From NCBI GenBank assembly GCA_024234815.1, contig JACKNO010000002.1, positions 659,294 to 723,293 of the forward strand: a stretch of DNA of 64,000 nucleotides, given 5' to 3'. Numbering within the stretch: position 1 is the stretch's first letter; the number at the start of each line of letters is the position of its first letter. Under the pieces are notes generated by a model, which did no database searches, had not been told where the DNA came from, and worked only from the letters and a program-made list of their open reading frames with translations. Positions 1 through 7,928 of this stretch are shown here, one piece after another. Origin of the DNA: Pseudomonadales bacterium. GTDB lineage: Bacteria > Pseudomonadota > Gammaproteobacteria > Pseudomonadales > Halieaceae. Made by a program: the position numbers and the translations under genes.

Positions 1-1311
1 CTATCAGAGCTGGAGCGGTGGTCTTTGGCATTCTATACAGGCAGTCTTGCCTTTGAGTCAGCGCTGGATGTTCGCCCCGCACGCGAACCAAAGATATCGG
101 TGCAGCAGATGGTGGATCACAGTCCTTCGCAATTGGGCGATGTATTGCCTGGGATCAAAGAGAGCGATGTCGAATGGCTGCGTGCCGCCCCGGCGCGGCT
201 ATTTGCTGAACGTTTACATCCACTTTCATTCACGCGTACCCGTTTGCTTTCCGCTTTTGAGGCCCATCAACGGGGCGAATACAACGAGGCGAGTGATCTC
301 TCAGTGAGCGCCTACCTGGACGGATTTGAACTTGTCGAAAATTCTTTGGATACTCGAAATAAGGTGCTGCGCCAAAATATCGAAGTTTCATTAATGGAAC
401 TCCGCCAAGTGCTCGGTCGTCCTGACAATGATAATGAGCTAGTCAGTCTTATGGATGCAACCTTGCAGCAACTGGAGGAGGCTGAACGACTCATGACTGC
501 ATCCAGCCTCTCCAGCGGCACGCTGTTCACAGCCAGTTTGGTGATTTTGCTACGAGAAGGATTGGAGGCCTTGTTGGTTGTGATTGCTCTGGTTACGGTT
601 TTGTTGCGAACCCAGCGGCGGGACGCGTTGAAGTACGTCCACCTGGGGTGGGTAGCGGCTTTGGTTGCAGGCGGAGCGACCTGGGCGGCTGCCCAGTCGC
701 TTATCAGCATCAGTGGTGCCAGTCGCGAAATGATGGAGGGTGTTGCGGCACTGCTTGCAGCACTTGTGCTTTTCTACGTCGGTATCTGGATGCACAGCAA
801 AACGCATGCCACGCAGTGGCAGACCTACATTAAGCAACACATCGAAACACGCCTACAAACCGGCACGCTTTGGGGGCTGGCAGGACTCGCATTTATAGCC
901 GTTTACCGGGAAGTATTTGAGACCGTGCTATTTTATCAATCCTTGCTGACACAGGCGGCCAACAGCCAATATTGGACGGTTGCAGGAGGATTCGTACTGG
1001 GTGCCGTTATATTGGCCGTATTGGCATGGATTCTGATGCGATATTCTATCAAGCTGCCGATTGCAAAGTTCTTCGCGGCCACTACCTACCTGTTACTGGC
1101 ACTCTCATTCGTACTGATGGGCAAAGCCGTGTCGGCGTTACAAGAAGCCGCTGTCGTCAGTATATCTCCTTTACCGGTAAACTTTGAGGTCGACTGGATT
1201 GGCGTTAAATCCACTTGGCAAGGGATACTGGCACAGTTGGCGATAATTCTCTTTTTCACTGTGAGCATTTTCCGTTCCCGAATGAAGCGAAATGTCACTG
1301 AAGACGCATGA
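1..1311 (+). CDS. FTR1-family metal permease, PbrT-like (5' truncated by window edge)
   Basis: The frame is open from base 1, so the start lies upstream and about 436 codons are visible. The second half is an FTR1-type membrane domain with roughly seven hydrophobic segments and the two family signatures REGLE and REVFE, the acidic R-E-x-x-E motifs that bind iron in yeast Ftr1 and EfeU. The first visible ~150 residues are soluble and helical. Long bacterial members such as PbrT carry an N-terminal cytochrome c-like region, which would lie outside the window. A CadR/PbrR-type regulator is adjacent, converging on its 3' end, which favours lead or another divalent metal over plain iron uptake. 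The substrate remains inference. Confidence 0.85.
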   Translation, partial: LSELERWSLAFYTGSLAFESALDVRPAREPKISVQQMVDHSPSQLGDVLPGIKESDVEWLRAAPARLFAERLHPLSFTRTRLLSAFEAHQRGEYNEASDLSVSAYLDGFELVENSLDTRNKVLRQNIEVSLMELRQVLGRPDNDNELVSLMDATLQQLEEAERLMTASSLSSGTLFTASLVILLREGLEALLVVIALVTVLLRTQRRDALKYVHLGWVAALVAGGATWAAAQSLISISGASREMMEGVAALLAALVLFYVGIWMHSKTHATQWQTYIKQHIETRLQTGTLWGLAGLAFIAVYREVFETVLFYQSLLTQAANSQYWTVAGGFVLGAVILAVLAWILMRYSIKLPIAKFFAATTYLLLALSFVLMGKAVSALQEAAVVSISPLPVNFEVDWIGVKSTWQGILAQLAIILFFTVSIFRSRMKRNVTEDA

Positions 1312-1338
1312 CCGGTACTCGACGATTGAAAGTGAATT

Positions 1339-1746
1339 CTAGGGAGCGACAGGCCGAGTGGTTGACAGATTCTGCAAAATACCACACTGCTCAATCGTAC
1401 GATTGCTGGAGCAACTATCGTGAAGGGATCTGAGTTGCTGCCGCAATTTGTTTAGCTCCTCAATTCGTTGCTCGACCTGCTGGATATGGCTCTCGATCAT
1501 TCTATTGATGTCATCACATTGGATACTTGGCGAACGTTTCAATTCAAGAAGCTGATGAATCTCAGCCAGCGCCAGATCGAGACACCGACAATGTTTGATA
1601 AACAAGAGCTGCTCAACAGCAGATTGGTCATAGAGTCGAAAGTTGCCCTCACTCCGATGGCCCGATGCGAGCAACTGCTCCTTCTCATAGTAGCGAATCG
1701 TTTGTACGGAGCAGCCAGTCAATTTCGCCAATTCACCAATTTTCAT
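1339..1746 (-). CDS. Cd(II)/Pb(II)-responsive MerR-family regulator (CadR/PbrR-like)
   Basis: This 135-residue protein has the MerR N-terminal winged helix (GELAKLTGCSVQTIRYYEKE), a long dimerisation helix and a C-terminal metal loop. Cys77, Cys112 and Cys121 match the three-cysteine spacing of CadR/PbrR sensors. Family members bind as dimers between overlong -35 and -10 elements and twist the promoter open when metal is bound. It is divergent from the HMA-CDF transporter at 1825, and the operator at 1764-1794 lies between them. The metal is most likely Cd, Pb or Zn; the sequence cannot separate them. Confidence 0.88.
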   Translation of the reverse strand: MKIGELAKLTGCSVQTIRYYEKEQLLASGHRSEGNFRLYDQSAVEQLLFIKHCRCLDLALAEIHQLLELKRSPSIQCDDINRMIESHIQQVEQRIEELNKLRQQLRSLHDSCSSNRTIEQCGILQNLSTTRPVAP

Positions 1747-1763
1747 AATTCATCACCCACTTC

Positions 1764-1794
1764 TTGACTCTATAGTTACTATAGATTCTATAGT
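1764..1794 (+). promoter_or_regulatory. MerR-type promoter with 19-bp spacer and CTATAG dyad
   Basis: A -35 TTGACT (1764-1769) and a -10 TATAGT (1789-1794) are separated by 19 bp, the overlong spacing typical of promoters activated by MerR-family proteins. The spacer contains the dyad CTATAG-TTA-CTATAG (1770-1784). It resembles the pbrA/cadA-type operators known for PbrR and CadR. It should drive the CDF gene at 1825 and repress the regulator in the other direction. Confidence 0.85.
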
Positions 1795-1824
1795 AGGCAC
1801 CACTCGTACCACAAGGCCATTTTA

Positions 1825-2718
1825 ATGAAGCGACAATGCAGCGGAGCATGTAGAGACGGTATTACAGAGGCAAGCCAACCAAATAGCATTTGTTCGACTG
1901 ACAGTGGATACATAAGTGAATTCACAATACCCAAAATGGACTGCTCCTCTGAAGAACACATGATCCGTATGGCGCTTGACGACCTCCAGCCGAAGGTTGT
2001 CCTGAAATTTGATACTCCCAACCATAAAGTACATGTGCTCCACGGCAAAAATATCGGGGAAATAGAAACCCGGCTTGTATCGCTTAGATTGGGAGCAATA
2101 CTGGAAAGCACGCAAAGCATCGAGGGTGCAGACCTGGTCCAAGCTCAGGCTTCAGCGCTCGCCACGGATGAAAAAGAAGCCCGTGTCCTCAAATGGCTTT
2201 TAGCCATCAATGCCATCATGTTCTGTATTGAGATAGTGGTTGGCGGACTGGCGCAGTCGACAGGCCTCATTGCTGACTCTCTGGACATGTTTGCCGACGC
2301 AGCCGTGTACGGTGTAGCCCTCTACGCCGTGGGTCATAGTGTGCGAATGAAGGTGCGAGCGGCACATCTTGCCGGCTGGTTGCAGGTCATATTGGCAGTG
2401 GGTGCGCTAAGTGAAGTGTTGCGGCGATCTATCTTCGGCAGCGAGCCGGTATCGGAGTTGATGATGTACTTTGGGGCAATCGCTCTAATTGCCAATATTG
2501 TTTGTTTGGTGTTGATTGCGAAAAGCAGGGACAGCGGCGCGCACATGAAAGCCAGTTGGATCTTCTCGGCCAATGACGTTATAGCCAACCTTGGTGTAAT
2601 TCTGGCGGGGATTCTTGTAGCGCTGACGGGCTCTAGATATCCAGATCTGGTGATTGGTCTTGTAATCGGAGTAATCGTCCTGAGTGGCGCACGCCGCATC
2701 CTACAACTCAAATCTTAA
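1825..2718 (+). CDS. Cation diffusion facilitator with N-terminal HMA-like domain
   Basis: 297 residues. The first ~30 include a cysteine cluster (CSGAC). Residues ~30-95 resemble a heavy-metal-associated fold with MDCSSEE in place of the classic CxxC. From about residue 120 there are six hydrophobic segments of a CDF exporter, with the acidic metal-site pattern DSLDMFAD in TM2 and a matching ND in TM5. CDF proteins export Zn, Cd, Co or Ni by proton antiport at the inner membrane. The large cytoplasmic C-terminal domain of DmeF/CzcD types is missing. The gene lies downstream of the MerR-type promoter at 1764-1794, so induction by Cd/Pb-like metals is expected. Confidence 0.85.
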   Translation: MKRQCSGACRDGITEASQPNSICSTDSGYISEFTIPKMDCSSEEHMIRMALDDLQPKVVLKFDTPNHKVHVLHGKNIGEIETRLVSLRLGAILESTQSIEGADLVQAQASALATDEKEARVLKWLLAINAIMFCIEIVVGGLAQSTGLIADSLDMFADAAVYGVALYAVGHSVRMKVRAAHLAGWLQVILAVGALSEVLRRSIFGSEPVSELMMYFGAIALIANIVCLVLIAKSRDSGAHMKASWIFSANDVIANLGVILAGILVALTGSRYPDLVIGLVIGVIVLSGARRILQLKS

Positions 2719-2808
2719 ACATAGAAAACTTCGATGAGTGATCCATATCCAAGAAGCGCACGCTGGGGCATCTCGAACACACTTCGCTTTTTTTGGAGGT
2801 AAGCAGGC

Positions 2809-3293
2809 ATGAAAAAGAATCAACAACTATTGATAGGCAGTACGGCAGTAGCCTGCTCATTTCAATGGCCGCTGTACCTGATCAGCCTATCGATGAAAAT
2901 CCCTTCCATGCTCTGGAGATTAAGCGATCGACCGGTACCAAGGAAAAATTGGTCGAGGGGGTATGTGGTGGCTGCGGATCTAACTGGGAAGGCCGCTGTG
3001 GCGGCATGATGATGGGCGGCGCCATGCCACCCGCGCTCGGCTTGGCGCAGCTGCCAGAGCCGGATTCAGCAGGGGCGAAACTCCTCACACGGTTCTGCAC
3101 ACAGTGCCATAACCTACCCAGCCCGAAACAGCACAGTGCATCTGGTTGGAGTGTTACCCTGGCGCGGATGAATATGCGTATGCAATGGATGACACGAAGC
3201 CAAAGCGCGATGAATGTCGCTGCGCCAAGCGAAGATGAACTCAACACAATTACCGGCTATCTGGTAAAACATGCATCAGCAGAATCACAATGA
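2809..3293 (+). pseudogene. Small secreted c-type cytochrome, single-base frameshift in signal peptide
   Basis: An ATG at 2809 follows a good ribosome site (TGGAGG) and starts a signal peptide, MKKNQQLLIGSTAVA, which then runs into a non-hydrophobic frame that stops at 3009. The rest of the protein, LLISMAAVPDQP onwards, lies in another frame that is open to 3293. Adding one base near 2853-2855 would join them into a continuous hydrophobic leader. The mature part has a GVCGGC segment, a Met/Gly stretch, the haem motif CTQCH, and a Met-rich tail (RMNMRMQWM) that could give the sixth haem ligand. Either the gene is broken or the assembly lost one base. A periplasmic redox or metal-binding role is inference from the context. 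Confidence 0.7.
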
Positions 3294-3338
3294 GCCATAT
3301 GCAAGCCGGGCCTATCCTCTAATTTTTCTAATACGTAA

Positions 3339-3626
3339 AAAGGATATATCACGTTCAAAAAGACCAAAATTGGGGAGGGTGACAGCTCAACCGCGCCCTG
3401 GGTTCATATCCCATCGTATGATGGTGTCGCCAATTTACGGGGTATAGGTGTTGTGCATTATAAAATCCAGTACATAGAGGACAAAATCGTCGAGATTGAC
3501 TGTATGGAGCAGCTCCAGCTAAAACCGAGTGCGTCCCTGCATGAGAGTCCCTTTATCGGTCTAATAATGATTCGGGGCCGAACCTGCTACAGCAAGGGTT
3601 TCAGGACTCTTTCCACAACTGTCTGA
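3339..3626 (+). other. Open stretch without ATG start, possibly a decayed gene
   Basis: A frame of about 95 codons is open here, preceded by a ribosome-site-like AAAAAGGA, but the codon in the right place is ACG rather than ATG. The product is not recognised. It may be a decayed gene or chance. The surrounding gap 3294-3912 otherwise holds only short inverted repeats: AGGCGC/GCGCCT at 3770-3787 and the palindrome at 3832-3850. Confidence 0.2.
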
Positions 3627-3831
3627 ACTATTACAACTACACAATAGTTACAGTTTTTGGATGCTCTTTTCTATTTCGCTGTTGCGTCCAGCACGTTTTT
3701 TTATGTGTGGTGTTTATAAATTCTCTTCATCCTAGGCCTACGACTCAAGGGCGTTGCATATGCTTCGTCAGGCGCAATATAGCGCCTCGCTATGGACCAT
3801 CTTACGGGGGCAACACAGCCCTTTTCTCCCA

Positions 3832-3850
3832 TTTTCACCTCAGGTGAAAA
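3832..3850. repeat. Perfect 9-bp palindrome TTTTCACCT/AGGTGAAAA
   Basis: Nine-base arms are separated by one base, just past the 3' end of the minus-strand DUF4382 gene. The loop is too short for a normal terminator hairpin and there is no T-run, so an operator-like or cruciform site is as likely. Function is unknown. Confidence 0.35.
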
Positions 3851-3912
3851 AGGAATACTAGCTCTGTATGTTCCGCAGCTACGCTTGGCCGTTCTGGCTC
3901 ATTTCGCTTTCG

Positions 3913-4890
3913 TTAATGGCTCAGATGATATTCTGACATTTGCCCCGCCTTGATTTCTACAGGGTCCCCAAATACCTGGAAGTGGAATCTTCCTTCAGGG
4001 TCGTTGGGATAATCGGTGTCCCCGGCTTCGTCCCATTCACTGGAGCAGGAGAAGGCGACACGATACATACCCGCTGGCATATAGGAAAAGTGGTACTGGT
4101 ATTCACCGGTTTTTGCATCGAGTTCGACGCGATCGGTAGCTATAGGGCCTGGTATTCCATCCGTTTCAGTTTCCGCCAGATCGTCCGGCTCCAGGGCTTC
4201 GCCTGGATAGAGGTATGCCCAATTTCCACCAGCGTTTTCATCACAATCAGATTGATATGCATCGACTAGAGACATATGAATCGTACCACTCAAACTTCCA
4301 GCTTGATCGGCACGCGTGAGTCGCATTCCAGCATGCAGTTCGTATCGCTCTCCCATCATCCCGCCCATGTCGTGATGCTGAATGCTGCGACGGAGGTCAA
4401 AGTCAATAATAAAGTCGCCATGCTCCCCGGCATTTATCTCGAACATCTCCTGAATACGCATTGCCTCGGGATCAGCCAATTGCATCTGATGGTGTCCGCC
4501 CGACTGGAGTTCCAAATCAGACTGTTCCAGATCAATACCCAGTTCCATCCAGCGATAGAGACCGGCTGGCAAACTCGCATGGTCGATCAAGTTCTCAGAC
4601 ACACCGTTTTGTAACCTCATCATATCCAGACGTTTGGATCCATCAGCAAAGACGATTCTCGAAACATCCCCATCATCACGACCAAAATCGATGTGCGTGA
4701 GATTGAGCACCAGAGTTTGGGCTTCCTCCATAGGACCATCAGTGATGCCAACTGTGACCGTGCCCGATAAGATCGGAGTGGAAGTCCCTGTTCCCGGTAA
4801 ATCAGTTGATCCTCCACCGGAAGACCCGCCGCCACAGGCCGTTAACAGCACAGATCCTAAGATAATCAACACTTCGATTCGCATGCACAT
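3913..4890 (-). CDS. DUF4382-type lipoprotein
   Basis: 325 residues with a lipoprotein signal (lipobox LTAC, Cys19) followed by a Gly/Ser linker. Residues ~42-195 match the DUF4382 pattern: a strand-rich domain beginning SGTVTVGITDGP, with the later phrase LPAGLYRWMELGI. The C-terminal ~120 residues form a second strand-rich domain (SLSGTIHMSLVDAY to the end), probably carboxypeptidase-regulatory-like. There are several His/Met clusters (GGHHQM, QHHDMGGMMG), which could reflect metal exposure but prove nothing. It should sit in the outer membrane. No function is established for DUF4382. It stands alone, with gaps of more than 500 bp on both sides. Confidence 0.7.
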   Translation of the reverse strand: MCMRIEVLIILGSVLLTACGGGSSGGGSTDLPGTGTSTPILSGTVTVGITDGPMEEAQTLVLNLTHIDFGRDDGDVSRIVFADGSKRLDMMRLQNGVSENLIDHASLPAGLYRWMELGIDLEQSDLELQSGGHHQMQLADPEAMRIQEMFEINAGEHGDFIIDFDLRRSIQHHDMGGMMGERYELHAGMRLTRADQAGSLSGTIHMSLVDAYQSDCDENAGGNWAYLYPGEALEPDDLAETETDGIPGPIATDRVELDAKTGEYQYHFSYMPAGMYRVAFSCSSEWDEAGDTDYPNDPEGRFHFQVFGDPVEIKAGQMSEYHLSH

Positions 4891-5433
4891 TCCAATAACC
4901 TCGCAGGTAATCGTAAAACCAATGAATAGACGAAAACTAGTGCCATTGCATCGCAGACTCTCAGGCCCTACTGTTTACGATGGAAAGTACTCAGGGCTAG
5001 GGAGCGAAAGTTTTTTGATGTAGATAAAACTACGCATGACGACCGACTCGACCACCTGATAGTGGAACGGGCACCACGCAGCCTAACAATCCGGGATCCA
5101 GAAGCTAAATCGTAGTGAATTGGATACATTGGCGCCTTGATTTGAGTCAAATTGGTCTGGGTCGTTACATTGGACTAACCGGTCTTGATGCCACCAAAGC
5201 TAAGGCCGGGCACGCCATCCATACCGGAGGTCACTCCGGTGCTTTTTTGTATAGAACACAACCCGGTAACCGCCCCGGACTGTACTTACTCGTCTTAGTA
5301 GATAGACTATCGCGCGACTGATTACTGACCCATGACTCAAACATTACAATATTGTAATGAATTCTGTCAGATTGTTGCTCTTCGTCGAAATAAATAGTGC
5401 TAGCAGGCGATGCTCAAGCAATTGTTTAACAAG
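4891..5433. other. 540-bp gap with no convincing gene
   Basis: No reading frame here has a start codon, ribosome site and protein-like composition together. A frame with no ATG is open from 4930 to 5113 on the plus strand and looks like chance. The only clear signal is the plus-strand terminator hairpin at 5223-5248. Simple promoter-like AT-rich sequence lies near 5340-5400. Confidence 0.4.
5223..5248 (+). terminator. Rho-independent terminator with no upstream gene
   Basis: Stem ACCGGAG/CTCCGGT with a 4-base loop is followed by GC and six T on the plus strand. The nearest plus-strand gene upstream ends at 3293 and a minus-strand gene lies between. It may end an unannotated short transcript. 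Confidence 0.65.
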
Positions 5434-5835
5434 CTAATCCAAATGATTGCGCCGCCAGGGGGGGGAAAACGAGACTTCAAAAAAATTAGCACGCCGAAAA
5501 GTAACAGTCCCTCCACAGGGGGAGATCAAGTATCCCAAGAAAAGTGAGGCCCACAACCCAATGCACGACAGCTCAAGCGTTGTAGCGCCTATGGTGATAA
5601 AACCAATACCTGCAACGTAGTGAAGATATCGTTCATTTATGTACTCGGCCAACAGACTACCTGCCAGAACACCCAGTGCAGAAGCAAAGATGAGTGCCGC
5701 TGATGCTGCGAAGAAAACCGTAAATTTGCTGACGTCCTTATCTGCCGCAAAAAGCATGGTTGCCAGTTGCGTCTTATCACCAAGCTCTGCAATAAAAACC
5801 GACGCGAAGATTGTCAAAAATGTTTTCCAGTCCAC
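5434..5835 (-). CDS. GDT1/UPF0016 family cation transporter, short form with aberrant C-terminus
   Basis: GTG start at 5835 is chosen because the homologous region begins at DWKTFLTIFASVF and AGGA lies just upstream; an ATG at 5943 adds 36 unlikely residues. The signature ELGDKTQLA is the GDT1 acidic motif that binds Mn or Ca. Three hydrophobic segments follow. Single-domain bacterial members usually end soon after GIGFI-IG; here about 50 extra residues follow, starting TTLELSCIG and ending in a basic non-family tail over homopolymer runs, so the 3' end may be damaged. Single-domain members are expected to act as oligomers. It lies downstream of the DmeR-like repressor on the same strand, 128 bp away. 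Confidence 0.65.
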   Translation of the reverse strand: MDWKTFLTIFASVFIAELGDKTQLATMLFAADKDVSKFTVFFAASAALIFASALGVLAGSLLAEYINERYLHYVAGIGFITIGATTLELSCIGLWASLFLGYLISPCGGTVTFRRANFFEVSFSPPWRRNHLD

Positions 5836-5963
5836 AATGTATATCCTGAGAAAGCGTGCGTAGTCTTTATTGATGAAAGAAGGGCTATCACAGCCAGCAT
5901 TGAGTGAATCGCACCCAGCTGACATATGATCTGAATTTGTCATACATAGTATTTTCCGCGCAA

Positions 5964-6242
5964 CTACTTCAGATAAGAGCGCAATACACCCAGCACCTCC
6001 TCCAGATCATCCTGTCTTTGCCGGGCGGAAACATCTTCCGACCCAAGATGCTCACGGATATGCCCTTCCATGACATGAAACATCAAACCATTAACCGCGC
6101 CCCTAATGGCAGCTATCTGCTGAAGGATCGACGAGCAGTCTGCATCATCCTTTTCCAGCGCGGACTCAATCGCCGACGCCTGTCCCTTGATACGCCTAAC
6201 TCGCGTCAATAGCTGCTTTTTGTCTTTGCTGGTATGTGACAT
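5964..6242 (-). CDS. CsoR/RcnR-family metal-sensing repressor (DmeR-like)
   Basis: 92 residues of the all-helical CsoR/RcnR/FrmR family (DUF156), with the core AAIRGAVNGLM. Candidate ligands match RcnR: His3, Cys36, and the two histidines of GHIREH, which FrmR-type aldehyde sensors do not both keep. RcnR and DmeR release DNA when Ni or Co binds. It is divergent from the DmeF-type exporter at 6316, and the operator-like sequence at 6270-6288 lies between them. Autorepression and control of the exporter are therefore likely. Ni/Co specificity is inferred. Confidence 0.85.
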   Translation of the reverse strand: MSHTSKDKKQLLTRVRRIKGQASAIESALEKDDADCSSILQQIAAIRGAVNGLMFHVMEGHIREHLGSEDVSARQRQDDLEEVLGVLRSYLK

Positions 6243-6269
6243 CGGTCGCTCGCTAGTTTGTAGATAATG

Positions 6270-6288
6270 TATACTGGGGTATAGTATA
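6270..6288. promoter_or_regulatory. RcnR/DmeR-type operator in divergent promoter
   Basis: The near-palindrome TATACT-GGGG-TATAGTATA has the form of RcnR/FrmR-class operators: a G-tract flanked by inverted TACT/AGTA. It lies between the two divergent start codons at 6242 and 6316 and overlaps AT-rich promoter sequence. Confidence 0.75.
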
Positions 6289-6315
6289 AATCATCTAACT
6301 AAATAGAACCAACCT

Positions 6316-7290
6316 ATGCAGTCCTTTGCCGTCGTAACTCAAAGAATCCACTCGCATGCGTTTGATGATGGCAATCCACTGGCCGAAAGGAACACCCGCT
6401 GGGCCATCGTGTTAACCGCGACCACCATGGTCGTCGAGATCATAGGTGGATGGGTCTATAACTCAATGGCTTTGCTGGCCGATGGCTGGCACATGAGTTC
6501 ACATACACTGGCGCTGGGACTCTCTGTATTGGCTTATGCGGCGGCAAGACGCCTTGCCCATGACAAGCGCTTTTCCTTCGGAACATGGAAGATCGAGGTA
6601 CTTGGGGGCTATACGAGTGCAATTTTACTAGTTTGCATCGCGGGGCTAATGCTTTATCAATCGGTAGAGCGATTGCTCTCACCTACGCTCATCTACTACA
6701 ACCAGGCTATAACTATCGCCATTGTTGGTCTGCTGGTTAATCTAGCCTGTGCATGGTTACTCAAAGGGCACCATGACCACCAACACGGCCATGACCACCA
6801 ACACGACGGCCATCATCATCACGACCTGAATCAACGCGCCGCCTTTTTACACGTAATGACAGATGCCGCAACCTCGGTTCTAGCAATAGTTGCCCTGTTT
6901 GGAGGAAAACTCTGGGGAGCGAATTGGCTTGATCCGGTCATGGGTATTGTCGGGGCGATACTCGTTACTATTTGGGCGTTTGGATTGATACGTGATACGG
7001 GGCGTGTACTACTCGATGCAGAAATGGACGCGCCGGTGGTGGCAGAGATCCGGGAGGCAATAGCACACGGTCCGGTTGTGACGATCATTACTGATTTGCA
7101 TGTCTGGCGCGTTGGCACGGCCAAATATGCTTGTATTTTATGCGTGGCCGTTCACGAAGAAGTGACAGCCGACTATTTCAGGCGACTGCTGAGTGTGCAT
7201 GAGGAACTGGTTCATGTCACAGTAGAATTGAACGCTTATACGCAACAAGAAATTCCCGACTGTATTGGGGGACACTTCACTGAGCCATAG
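6316..7290 (+). CDS. dmeF: CDF-family Co/Ni efflux protein (DmeF-type)
   Basis: 324 residues. The N-terminus carries the DmeF-like HSHAFDDGN motif. Six hydrophobic segments include the metal-site pattern LLADGWHMSSH in TM2 and HVMTDAATS in TM5. Between TM4 and TM5 lies a His/Asp-rich loop (HHDHQHGHDHQHDGHHHH, ~residues 155-172) typical of CDF exporters. A C-terminal cytoplasmic metal-binding domain follows. DmeF exports Co and Ni by proton antiport. The divergent DmeR-like repressor and its operator support this. The 3' end overlaps the convergent GDCCVxC gene by 55 bp. Confidence 0.88.
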   Translation: MQSFAVVTQRIHSHAFDDGNPLAERNTRWAIVLTATTMVVEIIGGWVYNSMALLADGWHMSSHTLALGLSVLAYAAARRLAHDKRFSFGTWKIEVLGGYTSAILLVCIAGLMLYQSVERLLSPTLIYYNQAITIAIVGLLVNLACAWLLKGHHDHQHGHDHQHDGHHHHDLNQRAAFLHVMTDAATSVLAIVALFGGKLWGANWLDPVMGIVGAILVTIWAFGLIRDTGRVLLDAEMDAPVVAEIREAIAHGPVVTIITDLHVWRVGTAKYACILCVAVHEEVTADYFRRLLSVHEELVHVTVELNAYTQQEIPDCIGGHFTEP

Positions 7291-7448
7291 GAGCAGTAAA
7301 CACAGCAGTCCCCCTGCTTTGGCTTTAGTATCTCGTGGCAGCCTTCGCACTCGTAGAACCATTGGCAAGCGTCTGTCGGCATAACTTCGAGCTTTTGATG
7401 ACCGCAAGTGGGACATGTGATCTCTGATTGAGGGATAGTTTCACTCAT
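7236..7448 (-). CDS. GDCCVxC domain-containing small Cys-rich protein
   Basis: 70 residues with four cysteine groups: CPTCGH, CEGCH, the family signature GDCCVYC, and SVKCPPIQ, then a CC near the end. The family is named for GDCCVxC; some members replace one Cys with selenocysteine, but here all are Cys codons. It commonly neighbours MerC/MerR-type mercury genes, as it does here. Its start (ATG at 7448) overlaps the merC stop by 4 bp, so the two are translationally coupled. A role in thiol-based metal handling is inferred. The last 55 bp overlap dmeF antisense. Confidence 0.75.
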   Translation of the reverse strand: MSETIPQSEITCPTCGHQKLEVMPTDACQWFYECEGCHEILKPKQGDCCVYCSYGSVKCPPIQSGISCCV

Positions 7449-7852
7449 GTTGCTGCCCCTGAAATCTTGCACTCTTGCTTTGCTGGCCAGATCAAATCCG
7501 CGACCGACACGACCAGCATCAGGGTCAATGCGCAGTAGAACAAGTAGGTACTCCAGCCGTACTGCCACAGAGGATACAAGGTAGCGAGTATTGCGATTGG
7601 GCCAAGTATGGATAACACGCCACGCCAGTGTTTGCGGTGCTGATACCAGCCATAAGCGTTCACCGCCAGCGCGAGGGAAGCAAATATCGGCAACAATGTG
7701 TTGATGGCCAGCCCCTCCAATTGACTTAGAAAGCCAAGTCCAAGCGTGGCGGCTAATGCGCCCAAGACAGGGAAACAACCCGCACAGCTAAGCGCGGCGA
7801 TGATGACGCCGCCGACACCAACCTTGTCCACCGAACTTACAATCCGTCCCAT
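7445..7852 (-). CDS. merC: MerC-type mercury transporter
   Basis: 135 residues with four hydrophobic segments and the paired cysteines CAGC (Cys23, Cys26) in the first helix, the Hg(II)-binding pair of MerC. A second candidate pair is less clear; one Cys lies near residue 127. MerC brings Hg(II) across the inner membrane. It is divergent from a MerR-like regulator, with an operator at 7891-7921. No mercuric reductase gene is visible in the window, which is odd for detoxification. Either merA is elsewhere or the set acts on a different soft metal. Confidence 0.75.
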   Translation of the reverse strand: MGRIVSSVDKVGVGGVIIAALSCAGCFPVLGALAATLGLGFLSQLEGLAINTLLPIFASLALAVNAYGWYQHRKHWRGVLSILGPIAILATLYPLWQYGWSTYLFYCALTLMLVVSVADLIWPAKQECKISGAAT

Positions 7853-7890
7853 TTTGTTCTCCCAAGCGTTGACACGTGATACTGGTGACG

Positions 7891-7921
7891 ACTATAAAAC
7901 CTGTAGTAACTACAGGATCAA
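7891..7921 (-). promoter_or_regulatory. MerR-regulated promoter for merC, 19-bp spacer
   Basis: Read on the minus strand: -35 TTGATC (7916-7921), -10 TATAGT (7891-7896), spacer 19 bp. The dyad CTGTAG-TAA-CTACAG (plus strand 7901-7915) fills the spacer. The overlong spacer and central dyad are the hallmark of MerR-class activation. The arms differ from the classic Tn501 mer operator and are closer to CadR-like sites. Confidence 0.82.
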
Positions 7922-7928
7922 GCCCTAA

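Noticed and set aside
5115..5321. 68-codon plus-strand ORF spanning the orphan terminator
   Set aside because: It reads through the hairpin and T-run, has no ribosome site, and has no protein-like features.
5836..5963. yybP-ykoY Mn riboswitch before the GDT1-family gene
   Set aside because: The gap is short and I could not find the conserved core; the gene follows a metal repressor instead.
7236..7448. Selenoprotein version of the GDCCVxC protein
   Set aside because: All key positions are ordinary Cys codons with no in-frame TGA.
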